From: Nemertoderma westbladi
Lineage: Eukaryota; Xenacoelomorpha; Nemertodermatida; Nemertodermatidae
Direction of reading: 5' to 3'
Assembly (NCBI GenBank): GCA_032718475.1
Contig: JAUCBJ010005359.1
Coordinates: forward strand, 21,582-85,581
Length of the DNA stretch: 64,000 bases
Positions within the stretch are counted from its first letter, which is position 1. Each line of letters begins with the position of its first letter. Positions 53,563 to 64,000 of the stretch are shown here, one piece after another. The position numbers and the translations under genes are program-made. The notes beneath the pieces are model-generated. The model was given only the letters and a program-made list of their open reading frames with translations. It was not told the origin of the DNA and made no database searches.

Positions 53563-54763
53563 TTAGCTATCTCAATAACTTCACATAGCTAACTCAATAT
53601 ATTGATTGACATAGCTAACTTAATATATTGGCATGGCTATGGCATATAAATCTCAATGTGACCAACCTTAAAAAATGACAATAAGGTTTTTTTGATGAAT
53701 TTATAAAGCTTATGGCGTGAAAAGATATACAAAAATCCAAATTAAATTAATCTTTAAGCGAACAATTCACAAATTTAACTTGTAATTTTCAACAACTTCC
53801 ACAGGTCCGATTTTGGTAGACCTTTGGGTTTTGCCGCTTTTGGATATTTCAACCATCATAATTAAGCCATACTGTAGCATAATTCTCTCCCCCCATTCAC
53901 CAAACACATGGGTACAAAAATAAAAATTAGTTATATAAAAAGGACAAGATACAGAACTACCGGTACGCATTAAGTAAGACTATTCTATAGTAAAAGGACA
54001 CATAACTCAACGGGAACGGTACTTCGTAGGAGGGCAATTATACCTAACCCTAACCTAAACTCTCTGAGGGAATATCAATCAATCAAATATTTCTACAAAT
54101 ACATGTTTAATATGCACACCTTCTTATTGAATTGATAACTACAAACAAATAGTAAGTAATACAATAATACAGAAGGTCTACTGTTCACATTCACTACCAG
54201 TACATAGGATAATTAGAATTGGAATCAATGCATTTGCATTTGGTTTGTTTAATAATATTCAAATAATAATCATTAAGACTACGCCCTACACAGCTAGGCC
54301 CCCCTATCTGTACTGTAGTCCGTAAAATGCTTTAGCTTCACATACTGACTGTATACTGTAGTAGACAGGTAGAGGTACATAAATGCATCTAATTTAATTT
54401 AATAACACTGAACAAGTCTGCAGGTATAACAAAACAATACCGGTATGTAATGTAGGCCTACTAACATAATTTAGTAGCCTAAATAAGCAACTAACACACT
54501 GACTGAACAGAGTGGCTAAACTGCCATACACCTTTGTCTGTGTTCGGCAGAACACTTATTTACAGTCTGATAGAACTTACTTACGGTACACAATCTGCAC
54601 TGATCTGATAGCAGATGTCCCAGATTCACGAACTCAATACGCCACGCTACCAAAAGCAGAAATAGATAAACTCCAATGAAATCACTAAAATGACATGCCC
54701 AACGGCTAATGAATTTAAATTTCCCGCGAATAATAATAGTTAATGGTGAATGGATTGAATTAA
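53563..54763. other. Non-coding stretch
   Basis: AT-rich DNA with no gene or strong repeat recognised between the two MITEs. Confidence 0.4.
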
Positions 54764-55140
54764 GGGGCCGTCCAAGTATGACGTCTGCACTTTTCTCCAA
54801 AATGTTGACCCCCTCCCTCCCCTAAATCAGATGTCATCAGATAGGCGTTGACACCCCCCCTCCCCTAAATCAGATTAAAAAAAAATGTTCGCGTGCTAAT
54901 CACTGAAACATGGTGACTGGTAACTGAAACAGAAGGTTGTGCTACGGGCCTTCTGGGGCTTCGAACAATTAAAATAGGCAAGCTAATTACTCTTCTGCTA
55001 TATCTCTTCTAGCACCTATAAATGAACATGCTGACGTCAGATTTTGGCTGACCCCCTCCCCTCCCCTCATCAGCACGTCATCAGATTTTCCCAACCCCCC
55101 TCCCCACCCGAAAGTGCTGACGTCATACTTGGACGGCCCC
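54764..55140. mobile_element. MITE with GGGGCCGTCCAAGTATGACGT ends and TAA duplication
   Basis: The left end GGGGCCGTCCAAGTATGACG is the inverse of the right end CGTCATACTTGGACGGCCCC. TAA flanks both sides (54761-54763 and 55141-55143). The 377 bp is non-coding with CCCCTCCC tracts near both ends. The 3-bp TAA duplication fits PIF/Harbinger-like mobilisation. Confidence 0.72.
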
Positions 55141-56829
55141 TAAGTGGATATTAATAATAATTGGCCATACAGTACACGCTTGAAAATACAAATAATACCT
55201 TATTGGAAAAGTTATATGAGGTTACGCCCGCCATAAATTCAACAACTACTTAAACTAAATAAAAAACAAAAATATATTGCAATTTGTTCTTGAATTCGAA
55301 TTTCATCTACAGTAGGTTACTGGTTAACCACGTACCACGACAAATTTTAACTCGGATACAGGGGATTACGGATTACCCCAGGAACAATTGACGGTTTCAC
55401 AGGCGAAAATGCCCACCCCCCCGCGCGGAATGCCCCCCCCCCCGGGCATTTTCGGCTAGCACCAAATGCCCCCCCCCCCCCCCCCCCCCCCCCACAGAGT
55501 ATTTCACCCCAGATTTTGAGAGTGGCGGTCCGAAAACCTAATTAAAACTGACATGTAACCCTTACCCTAAGTTTGAGGCTCTAATCTAAGAAATTTTGTG
55601 GAATTTTGGACCCTTGCCATGGTAATGTTGGTAACTTTAAATTAGGGTTTGGGCCTGGCCAACTATCCATAACCAAATAAATGAACAAATGAATCCAAGT
55701 TAAAGTGATGTATGATTTGCTAGGCCTAGGTGGCTACTACAGTATTATTATACTGTAAGTCTATAGGGAAGGGGACATTCTGCGCGGGGGGGGGGGGGGG
55801 ATTCGGTAGACAACGGAACCACATTAGCATCATGTGCCACTCCACAGTATTTTACATGTTATAGATGCAGCAGTTGCGAAGGTAGCCTACGGGAATATAG
55901 TTGAAACTACATAAGTTAACTGATCTGCGAGTTTCTTAGCAAAATTTAAATAAAAAATCATTATACATTCTAACAATTTAAAAGAATGCAAAGAAATAAA
56001 TAAAAGAAAGAATAAATAAAACTCAATTTTCAAATCAGCGTATCGATAACAAAAAAAATACACAAATAATTAGGGTAGAATTTAAAAAACAATGAAATTC
56101 ATACTTTGTAACAACATATTGTTGTGGTTTAATTTTAATTAATTTGATCTCGACATATCCTTCCGATATGCAGTAGAATAGGAGTCAATTGTCCTACTAT
56201 TGTATATCACAGTTGCCGGATACTTCAGTCCTCCATCTATACTGTTACAAATTTGGCCTATACAGTACATTATGCAATTTTAGCTAAAATACAAAATTTA
56301 TAAACACAAAACCAGCCTATAAAATAAATAAATGAACAATTTTACTCCAATTTAGTTACGTTTTGTTTGCCTACTGATGAGATTATACAGTATATATTAT
56401 TCTGTTGTCCAGAGTAATCACAGAGAGATTCGGTGGTGATCTATCATGTGTAACACAAACATACAGTATACTAATTGTTCCTGAGAGTGTGCAAACCGTT
56501 TAAATGCTGTGATTAACGCGATAAGGGTGTTTGAATATTAACTGTTTATTAAGTGGACAGTGTAGGAGATTATCATGATAGTGAATTGGCTCTAAAGCCG
56601 TCAGCCTTTTCTTTGTTATGTTCCTTGTTATTAGAGTGCAGCCCGTACTCTAGTAGACCTACTGCACTGTATGATAATTCTAATTAATAAACTAACACTT
56701 TCTATCATACAGTTCAAGTATATTACAAATTATTATCTGATGGGGTCGAGCCACAAAATTGCCAAGATATTTCAAATTGTTATTATTACTCTAATATGCT
56801 GAAGCGGGATTTTCTATTTTCCTATTTGG
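55141..56829. other. Non-coding stretch with homopolymers
   Basis: No gene seen. C-runs with CCCGGGCATTTTCGG text lie at 55415-55492 (related to the 15.1 and 15.9 kb blocks), and a G-run at about 55785-55800. The rest is AT-rich. Confidence 0.45.
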
Positions 56830-56915
56830 TGTTTCAGGTTCGAACCTCAGCCATTGAAAGATGAAATACAGTAGGTTCGGAGGTAACTCTAGTTAGAGCT
56901 ACACACCGCAAAACA
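56830..56915 (-). repeat. Possible tRNA-derived SINE
   Basis: The minus strand has GAGGTTCGAACCTG (B-box core GGTTCGAACC) and, about 65 nt upstream, TAGCTCTAACTAGAG resembling an A-box. It does not fold as a clear cloverleaf by eye, so it is called SINE-like rather than tRNA. Confidence 0.35.
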
Positions 56916-57429
56916 ATGAAAGGCACAATAAAAAGGGGCTGTGTCCCTGAACATGAAATAAAATATTAACGGTTAACGAGACGAATTGTAGGCTAACAAG
57001 TAGGCCTACAGTACTATACAGTAGCTTAAGTCATTCCAGTTTACAACTCTGTTAAATAACATGATAAATACTGGATTTGTAGCCATATGGTGGCCGAGAT
57101 TAAAAAAATGATATTCTGAAATATTTTTCACGGTAGAGTTCGACAAGAATGCGTAATATTTTATAAATAAATATTAACTCGATAGGAATCCTACGTAGGC
57201 CTACAGTAAATTCCTGATGTTATAATACATTTAAAGATGAATGCCTATCTACGTCGCACATATCGCAGGCCTAATACAATTAACCGATAAAATAATATGC
57301 GGGTGAATTAGAGTTGAGCTGGCTTCAAATTTTATTCTAGAATATAAATGTTTCTAAAACAAATGTTCTAGAAAGAGATATGTTGAAAGAGATAAGTATA
57401 ATGCACACACTCAAAAGTAATTTGAACTT

Positions 57430-57745
57430 TAGTTTCTGTAAGACGTAGGCCTACTCCAAAGCGGAACTCAATATCCAATATTGGTTTATGTAGTTGAGCT
57501 GCTCTCTACAGTACTTATGTTACGTTATAAATATTCCACAGCATTGTATATTATTTTAACACTGAGTAAGCGACAGCTGGAGTTGAAGTTAGCCATAATT
57601 TGAATCGTACTAACTATATGGAAGCAGTAGGCCTATAGCAAAATACTGCAGATAAATTTATTTTGTAACACACTACAGTATAACTGTAATATTTCGTTCA
57701 TCTTTTATTAAATAATTAATAAAAAAAAGTACCCAAAATAAGTAT
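57430..57745. repeat. Dispersed repeat family A, copy 3
   Basis: It shares CTACTCCAAAGCGGAACTCA, ATATCCAATATTGG, GAGCTGCTCTCTA, GAGTAAGC.ACAGCTGGAGTTGAA and TTTATTTTGTAACAC with 10968-11271, in the same order. TTCTAGAA motifs precede it (about 57336-57376). Confidence 0.55.
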
Positions 57746-58183
57746 TACATGGGAAAGAAACGTCTAATAATTTTTTCAATATTGTATTGACTCTGCATTA
57801 GCCTAGCTCACAGTCTGTAAATAAAATACCTCGCGAATAGTAAAAATAGTTCTACTATTTTCATAAGTTATAAATAAATTAAATTATATAATTAGCATCA
57901 TGGCTCAAGACCCTTATCCTACTGTAATCGTCACATACAAAGAAATATTGAATTAATTGATATTAATATAATTACATACAGGAACTACAGTACACAACTG
58001 TTCTGATATAGACATTCTCCCTCATACTGGTTCATTTTACAAGGCAAGATAAGTAAGTAGCGTAGCAAGGCCTAGGGGTCTACTCTAGTAGCCCTTGATA
58101 AGTTTAGATAAGAAACAGCCTAACTGTAGCGACCGTCAGAGGACATGTTTATTGTTTAAGGTCTTATAACCAATTTATAAATA

Positions 58184-59092
58184 TTTATGGGTATAACTTT
58201 TCGCCGTATCCGTATCCGTATGTACGTAGTAAAACGCGTATGTGCGTATGTAATGGATTCCTATGGACAGATGGAGAATAATCCGAATGTGATTTTAGAT
58301 ATTAGACATTGTGGACCAGTACAGCAGTAAAGAGTGCACTGCACACATGCAGACAGGTAGGCCTACTTAAAGCTAAGTGATTAAAAGAGTGTGGCTGCCG
58401 GTACCTTTTGTCAAATAAACGATGCAGGTCAAGTCCAGGTTGAGTGACAGCCGGTGTCCGTCAGCCCCGGGATGCGCCAGCAGTGCAGTCCAGTAGGCGT
58501 ACCAGTACCTATCTTCTTGACGCCGCTTGGAAAACTAAACTGCTGAACTGTTCTTCTCTGTGAATGTATTAACATATAATAAACTTTACTTTCGCTGTTT
58601 CGAGTGTTGGGAGCAGTATTTAGTTAACCATTAGGCAGCCAAGTGCCAACAAGTCCAACCTAGTGCCAGTTAGTCAAACCACGTGTCAGCGACACAGCGA
58701 GTGCAACCTGGCAACCGGGTGCCAGTTGCCAGTCAGCCAGTGTCCAACCGGGTAGCCAGGTGTCAGTTAGTCCAAGAAAACAAGCGCTGTGGCACATCCC
58801 GGGGCTGAAAGATCATTTGTCACTCATCCTGGACCTGCATTCTTTATTTACCATTTAGCGACAGCAGCACTCTTCACAAATCATATCACTTTTAACGTTT
58901 AAGTAGGCCTACCCTGCTACCTGTCTTCAGTCTGCATGTGTGCTGTGCACTTCTTACTGGTCTTCAATGCCTAATCTCTAAAATCACATACGGATTATTC
59001 TCCATAGGAATCCATTACATACGCGTATGTACATTGATGTACATACCGATACGGCAAATGCATACGGATACGGCGAAAAGTTATACCCACCC
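58184..59092. mobile_element. Foldback element abutting the TLCD3-like gene
   Basis: The left arm (58184-58385) and right arm (about 58885-59092) are inverted: GGGTATAACTTTTCGCCGTATCC faces GGATACGGCGAAAAGTTATACCC. ATGGATTCCTATGG, GAATAATCCG.ATGTGATTTT and TGCACACATGCAGAC are mirrored too. The loop has loose repeats of GCCAGTTAGTC/GTGTCAGTTAG. Its right end is 24 bp before the likely gene start. Confidence 0.7.
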
Positions 59093-59116
59093 TCTTGCAG
59101 TCTTGTATGTTTGATA

Positions 59117-59899
59117 ATGTTGTTACTATTTCTCGGGATTTGTTGGTACTCGTTGCTGTTTTTCCTCATCTACGGTTTATCCAGTCGATCCGGAATAAAC
59201 GGTGCGGCACTGCTTGCTATGCGTTGCGTAACTGCGATACAAGCTGTCGCGTCTTCTATAGTCGGTCTCCTTATAATACGCAACTGTTCCCACGATATAA
59301 TGGCCGCAACTGACCCGCTTGTAAACCAATACGCGCAATTCGGAGGGGCCTACTTTATTTACGATACCTTCGTTATGGGAATAACATTCTACGAAAAACA
59401 TAAACCCGAATACGACGAGTTATTTCAGAAAAATCGATTGCGGATGGTGCTAATGGTACTGACGGATTTCTGCAATAAGGATAACGCATTAATGATAATT
59501 CACCATGTAATTGGTTTCATTTTGCTGTTTCCGATGATATTGTACTTTAGGAATGATAAAGGGGACTATTTCTGCGGGTGTTTATACCTTTTTGAATTGA
59601 GTTCACCAATGAATTCCTTACGAGCAATCCTCAGACATTTCAAACTAAAACATACTAAATTGTATATTATCAATGGATTGACGTTTATAGCGACGTTCTT
59701 TGTTTGTCGCGTTGCTATGTTACCCTTTCTCTACTACCAGTACGGATTGTTTGCAGGTATTCCCCTTACCAATGTGCCTTTCTCTATACCGTTACAATGT
59801 AATATATTCAGCTTCCTCCTGCTCCTCCCCCAGTTGTACTGGTTTCGACTAATGCTGGTTGGATTCAGGCGGTATTTCGTGAGGTCTAATCAGGATTAA
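59117..59899 (+). CDS. TLC-domain protein, TLCD3 (FAM57)-like, intronless
   Basis: The frame extends to an ATG at 59027, but those 30 codons come from the adjacent foldback arm. I prefer ATG 59117, which opens with a hydrophobic segment (LLLFLGICWYSLLFFLIYG), giving 260 residues, the usual TLCD3 length. Features: RCVTAIQAVASSIVG, NQYAQFGGAYFIYDTFVM, the TLC histidine pair ALMIIHHVIGF, then FRNDKGDYFCGCLYLFELSSPMNSLR, KHTKLYIINGLTFIATFFVCR, VPFSIPLQCN and PQLYWFRLM. This matches TLCD3A/B through several membrane helices. TLC proteins act in the ER or other membranes; TLCD3B has been linked to ceramide metabolism. The exact reaction here is not inferable. A single exon, unlike usual family genes, suggests a retrocopy. 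Confidence 0.9.
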   Translation: MLLLFLGICWYSLLFFLIYGLSSRSGINGAALLAMRCVTAIQAVASSIVGLLIIRNCSHDIMAATDPLVNQYAQFGGAYFIYDTFVMGITFYEKHKPEYDELFQKNRLRMVLMVLTDFCNKDNALMIIHHVIGFILLFPMILYFRNDKGDYFCGCLYLFELSSPMNSLRAILRHFKLKHTKLYIINGLTFIATFFVCRVAMLPFLYYQYGLFAGIPLTNVPFSIPLQCNIFSFLLLLPQLYWFRLMLVGFRRYFVRSNQD

Positions 59900-60104
59900 T
59901 AATTAGTGCAAATAAATCGGTAATAGTAAACATAATCATCATGTTCTTAGGTATTAATTATTATAGTAAATATTTAATATAACCTATTTATTTATTAAAC
60001 TGTTTATTTACCATTAATTATGAAAATATAAAATTATGCGCCAGTAATAGACATACCGATATTTTAGACATACCGACCGATATCTGACTATTTTCGCTTG
60101 TCCG

Positions 60105-61555
60105 TGTTTGAAACCTTTTGTACGCCTTCTTGACTCCCTTTTGTACGCCTTTTGGCTCCCTTTTGTACGCTTTCTTGACTCCATTTTGTACGCCTTCTTG
60201 ACTACCTTTTGTACGCCTTCTTGACTCCATTTTGTACGCCTTCTTGACTCCCTTTTGTACGTCTTTTGGCTCCCTTTTGTACGTCTTGTTGACTCCCTTT
60301 TGTACGCCTTCTTGACTCCCTAGTGCGCGCCTTTTGGCTCCCTTTTGTACGCCTTCTTGACTCCCTTTTGTACGCCTTCTTGACTCCCTTTTGTACGCCT
60401 TCTTGACTCCCTTTTGTACGCCTTCTTGACTCCCTTTTGTACGCCTTCTTGACTCCCTTTTGTACGCCTTCTTGACTCCCTTTTGTACGCCTTCTTGACT
60501 CCCTTTTGTACGCCTTCTTGACTCCCTTTTGTACGCCTTCTTGACTCCCTTTTTTACGCCTTCTTGACTCCCTTTTGTACGCCTTCTTGACTCCCTTTTG
60601 TACGCCTTCTTGACTCCCTAGTGCGCGCCTTTTGGCTCCCTTTTGTACGCCTTCTTGACTCCCTTTTGTACGCCTTCTTGACTCCCTTTTGTACGCCTTC
60701 TTGACTCCCTTTTGTACGCCTTCTTGACTCCCTTTTGTACGCCTTCTTGACTCCCTTTTGTACGCCTTCTTGACTCCCTTTTGTACGCCTTCTTGACTCC
60801 CTTTTGTACGCCTTCTTGACTCCCTTTTGTACGCCTTCTTGACTCCCTTTTGTACGCCTTCTTGACTCCCTTTTGTACGCCTTCTTGACTCCCTTTTGTA
60901 CGCCTTCTTGACTCCCTATTGTACGCCTTCTTGACTCCCGTTTGTACGCCTTCTTGACTCCCTTTTATACGCCTTCTTGACTCCCTTTTGTACGCCTTCT
61001 TGACTCCCTTTTGTACGCCTTCTTGACTCCCTTTTGTACGCCTTCTTGACTCCCTTTTGTACGCCTTCTTGACTCCCTTTTGTACGCCTTCTTGACTCCC
61101 TTTTGTACGCCTTCTTGACTCCCTTTTGTACGCCGTCTTGACTCCCTTTTGTGCGCCTTTTGGCTCCCTTTTGTACGCCTTCTTGACTCCATTTTGTACG
61201 CCTTCTTGACTCCCTATTTTACGCCTTTTGGCTCCCTTTTGTACGCCTTCTTGACTCCCTTTTGTACGCCTTCTTGACTCCCTTTTGTGCGCCTTTTGGC
61301 TCCCTTTTGTACGCCTTCTTGACTCCCTTTTGTACGCCTTGTTGACTCCCTTTTGTACGCCTTGTTGACTCCCTTTTGTACGCCTTCTTGACTCCCTTTT
61401 ATACGCCTTTTGGCTCCCCTTTGTACGCCTTCTTGACTCCCTTTTGTACGCCTTTTGGCTCCCTTTTGTACGCCTTCTTGACTCCCCTTTGTACGCCTTC
61501 TCGACTCCCTTTTGTACGCCTTCTTGACACCCTTTTGTACGCCTTTTGGCTCCCA
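60105..61555. repeat. 23-bp minisatellite, about 63 copies
   Basis: Unit CTTGACTCCCTTTTGTACGC + CTT, with a 22-bp variant GCCTTTTGGCTCCCTTTTGTAC interspersed. Since 3 x 23 = 69, the minus strand reads as a 23-residue Lys/Arg-rich repeat and stays open for over 300 codons. This is a by-product of the period, not a gene. It starts about 200 bp after the TLCD3-like stop codon. Confidence 0.95.
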
Positions 61556-62016
61556 TTTCATCTACATTTTTCGTATCTGATTTCGTCTAAACGGGCTTAT
61601 AATTCTGTTAATATTTTTTTATACACGCGAACATTATTGCCGTACATTTGAATTATAGCTTTCTAATCGAGTACTCCGCTGTTTGTCCTTACCTACAAAA
61701 GATGGACTGTGTGGGGCTAGTGCCATCATACCGGATAATAATAGTAATTGTAGGCCTATACAATTCATAGTGTACCTGCGTACAGCTACAACAGTAGAAA
61801 ACGTATACAATATAAATACCCGTATTATATACGTTTTTCCTTCGTATATTGGGTTACTCTTATTCCACATGTATAAATGACTGAAATTAAACACATTTCC
61901 TTCATCATCCAATGATTTGATTTTATTCTTAAAATATAATATTGAATAATAAAATATATTTAATTTAAATACCCGTGAAAGGCCCATTGTCTCACATGCC
62001 AACCCATTACTATATA
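61556..62016. other. Non-coding spacer
   Basis: No gene or strong repeat seen. Confidence 0.4.
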
Positions 62017-62775
62017 CACCATGAACCGTAATATAGTGTCATTTTCTGATGACACGGACCCCCCCCCCCCCAGATTTTTCTACAAATCTTTATCATATTG
62101 CTTGAAATTTGAAACACAACTAGTTCAACTCACCGTGGTTGACCCCATGAAGCCGGAATTTTCGATTTTGCCTTTAAATTTTTTTTATAAGCGTTTTAAA
62201 AAAGTGTCTTTTGCGAAATCGCACCCTCCGTATCGTGGCCATTCTTCACATTAGTCGTAATTTTTCATATCATGAAAGCTTGCGTTGCAAGGATTCTAAA
62301 TATGTAACAATATCTGAATTTCGTTGAGAAACAGCTGAGATATAGGCGTTCAAAGATTGCAAGAAGTATCGTTCGCTGAAGGCCATTTATTCTATTTAAT
62401 AAATACACGATGTTCTGGAACATTTTGTTTATGTATGATTAGCTAGGCAATATAGATATTGGATAGGCATACCGCTGTTGCCAACCAACTCATAAAATAA
62501 ATAACACGTTCTAGAATTTTGTGTATTTATTAAATAGAATAAATGGCCTGCAGCGAACGATAATTCTTGCAATCTTTGAACGCCTATATCTCAGCTGTTT
62601 CTCAACGAAATTCAGACATTTTTACATATTTAGAATCCTTACAACGCAAACTTGCTATTGATATGAAAACAATTACGACTAATGCGAAGAATGGCCACGA
62701 TCGGAGGGTGTGATGGGGGGGGGGGGGAGGGTGTCCATGTCATCCGAAAATGACACTATATTACGGGACATGGTG
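62017..62775. mobile_element. TA-flanked foldback MITE, copy 2 (long form)
   Basis: Ends CACCATGAACCGTAATATAG and the inverse of CACCATGTCCCG, flanked by TA (62015-62016 and 62776-62777). 759 bp, nearly a full-length palindrome: TTCTAAATATGTAA, CAGCTGAGATATAGGCGTTC, GGCCATTTATTCTATTTAAT are all mirrored about a centre near 62460. It shares its ends with 9968-10395 but carries extra arm sequence. C-run (62048-62060) and G-run (62714-62726) are mirror partners. Confidence 0.78.
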
Positions 62776-63539
62776 TAATATTGAATAATAAAATATTTTT
62801 AAATTAATAAATACCCGTAAAAGGTTATGTAGACCTAAACTCCGCAGCAAGCCAACGTCCTAAAAATACAAAGTTTAATTGAAAATGAAGATGTTTTATA
62901 TTGCGTGATTTATTTACGTAGTTCATTTTAAAAAAGTTGCCGACAACATCTTCAGGAAAAATATAAATGCAAACAAGTGCCGTAAAAAATATTAATTGGA
63001 ATATACAAACATTGGGTTAATATAATATAATTTCTATTATTATTATTATTATTATTATAGCCTACTGTATGATAATCAGATTCAGCTAACATTATCGGTG
63101 CAGAATCACTACCGGTAGCCGTTACTATAACAAACTACCTCTTGTTACACTTAACGATGAGGGATAAACACAAACACATGGCATTGGAACAACACATTGC
63201 GGCAAAACTCAGCAAGAGTAATGCGTAACAGCTGTGTAACTCTAATGTGTAAACGGGCAGTATACTAATTGGAATTATAAGACAGAAAGAAGAAACTGAC
63301 AGTTGATGTTGATAGCTTTGGTCAACTCTACGAGTGGTTTACTCTTTGGTTTTAATTTTAATTTTAAACAGAATCACATCAGATATACAAGGAACCGGAT
63401 AGGTGGAATTTGTGACAACACCCAGCCACCCACTAGTAGGTCGCAGTCCTAAAAGTACAGAAGCCCTGAGTGGCCAAGCTGTATACATTCATGGACAAGT
63501 GGTGCGCGCGCGAATTTAGAATTGTGTGTTCATTGGACG
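62776..63539. other. Non-coding spacer
   Basis: AT-rich, including a TTA/ATT trinucleotide run at about 63035-63058. No gene seen. Confidence 0.4.
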
Positions 63540-63885
63540 GCATTGGTGTATGTGTCCACGACATGAGTATATCTGTGCTTCACATGAGTATATGTATGCA
63601 CTACATGAGCATGTGTGTGCGCGACATGAGTATATGTGCACAAATGAGTATATGTGTGCATGACATGTGTATGTGTGCACGACATGAGTATAGGTGTGTG
63701 CGACATGTGTACGTGTGCACACATGAGTATATGTGTGCATGACATGAATATGTGTGCACGAAGACATCATTATAGGCTATGTGTGAGCGACATTACTATA
63801 TCTGTGCACGACATGAGTATATGTATGTACGACATCATTATATGTGTGAGTGACATAACTATATGTATGCACGACATGAGATGTA
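63540..63885. repeat. 21-bp minisatellite, about 16 degenerate copies
   Basis: Unit CACGACATGAGTATATGTGT + G with variants (ATTACTATATCTGTG). The 21-bp period is divisible by three, which explains the Cys/His/Met-rich open frames on both strands. Not a gene. Confidence 0.9.
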
Positions 63886-64000
63886 GATTTGATGGAGGGA
63901 AATTCAAACAAAGCATAATCAAATACAGTTGCTGTGTGCGATAAATGCACCATTAGATGGAAACCACATGGAGTCTCAACGAAGTTTGGACTTCACCATC

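Noticed and set aside
1409-59899. Captured genes of a large DNA virus integrated in the genome, suggested by the intronless cellular genes
   Set aside because: No capsid, packaging ATPase, DNA polymerase or other viral core gene was seen, and the genes are separated by ordinary host repeats. Retrocopies are a simpler explanation.
60618-61556. 312-codon Lys/Arg-rich frame on the minus strand
   Set aside because: Product of the 23-bp tandem repeat read through three frames; no unique sequence.
63470-63944. Cys/His/Met-rich frames resembling metal-binding repeats
   Set aside because: Both strands of a 21-bp minisatellite are open; no evidence for a gene.

Overview
The window looks like nuclear DNA of a multicellular animal, probably an invertebrate that I cannot name. 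The reasons are a spliced DOCK-family gene with canonical GT-AG introns, a full-length BEL/Pao LTR retrotransposon (a metazoan group), LINE fragments, many foldback/MITE elements and several long minisatellites. No bacterial operon, rRNA, CRISPR array or DNA-virus hallmark gene is visible.

Layout. 0-3.5 kb: a SAT1-like acetyltransferase locus (two tandem units, frameshifted), an intact single-exon hexokinase and a LINE scrap. 3.5-17 kb: nested repeats, including a foldback transposon with a LINE inserted in one arm, TA-flanked MITEs, AT-rich palindromes and a 72-bp satellite, plus one tiny HMG-box gene. 17.2-18.3 kb: an intronless TMEM185 homologue. 20.5-42.0 kb (minus strand): the first five coding exons of a DOCK6/7/8-like gene, which I reconstructed from splice sites and matching phases. 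Intron 3 contains a complete 14-kb BEL/Pao element (21983-36022, 5-bp target duplication ATGTC) in the sense orientation. Intron 2 contains a 4.7-kb minisatellite. 42.9-45.1 kb: a second minisatellite, upstream of the DOCK start codon. 48.3-52.6 kb: a 1,435-residue intronless TRPM channel gene. 52.7-64 kb: MITEs, an intronless TLCD3-like gene, a 23-bp minisatellite, a second TA-flanked MITE and a 21-bp minisatellite.

Most striking observation: the intron-2 minisatellite is an amplification of the exon 2/intron 2 boundary itself. Each 34-bp unit carries a copy of the 5' splice site (ACACAG|GTGAGT) on the DOCK sense strand, so the authentic donor is followed by well over one hundred near-identical decoy donors. 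Using any decoy would put an in-frame TGA directly after exon 2.

Second: the BEL element carries, where an envelope gene could sit, an 866-residue ORF with no membrane features. It has a region resembling 3'-5' exonucleases, CCHC-like zinc knuckles and a basic tail. A roughly 25-nt hairpin-forming motif occurs seven times in the element: five copies in the LTRs and one in each large ORF, in different reading frames.

Third: every other recognisable gene (hexokinase, HMG-box, TMEM185, TRPM, TLCD3, SAT1-like) is a single open frame although the DOCK gene is normally spliced. This suggests active retrocopy formation. Identifications rest on reading the translations, not on database searches.
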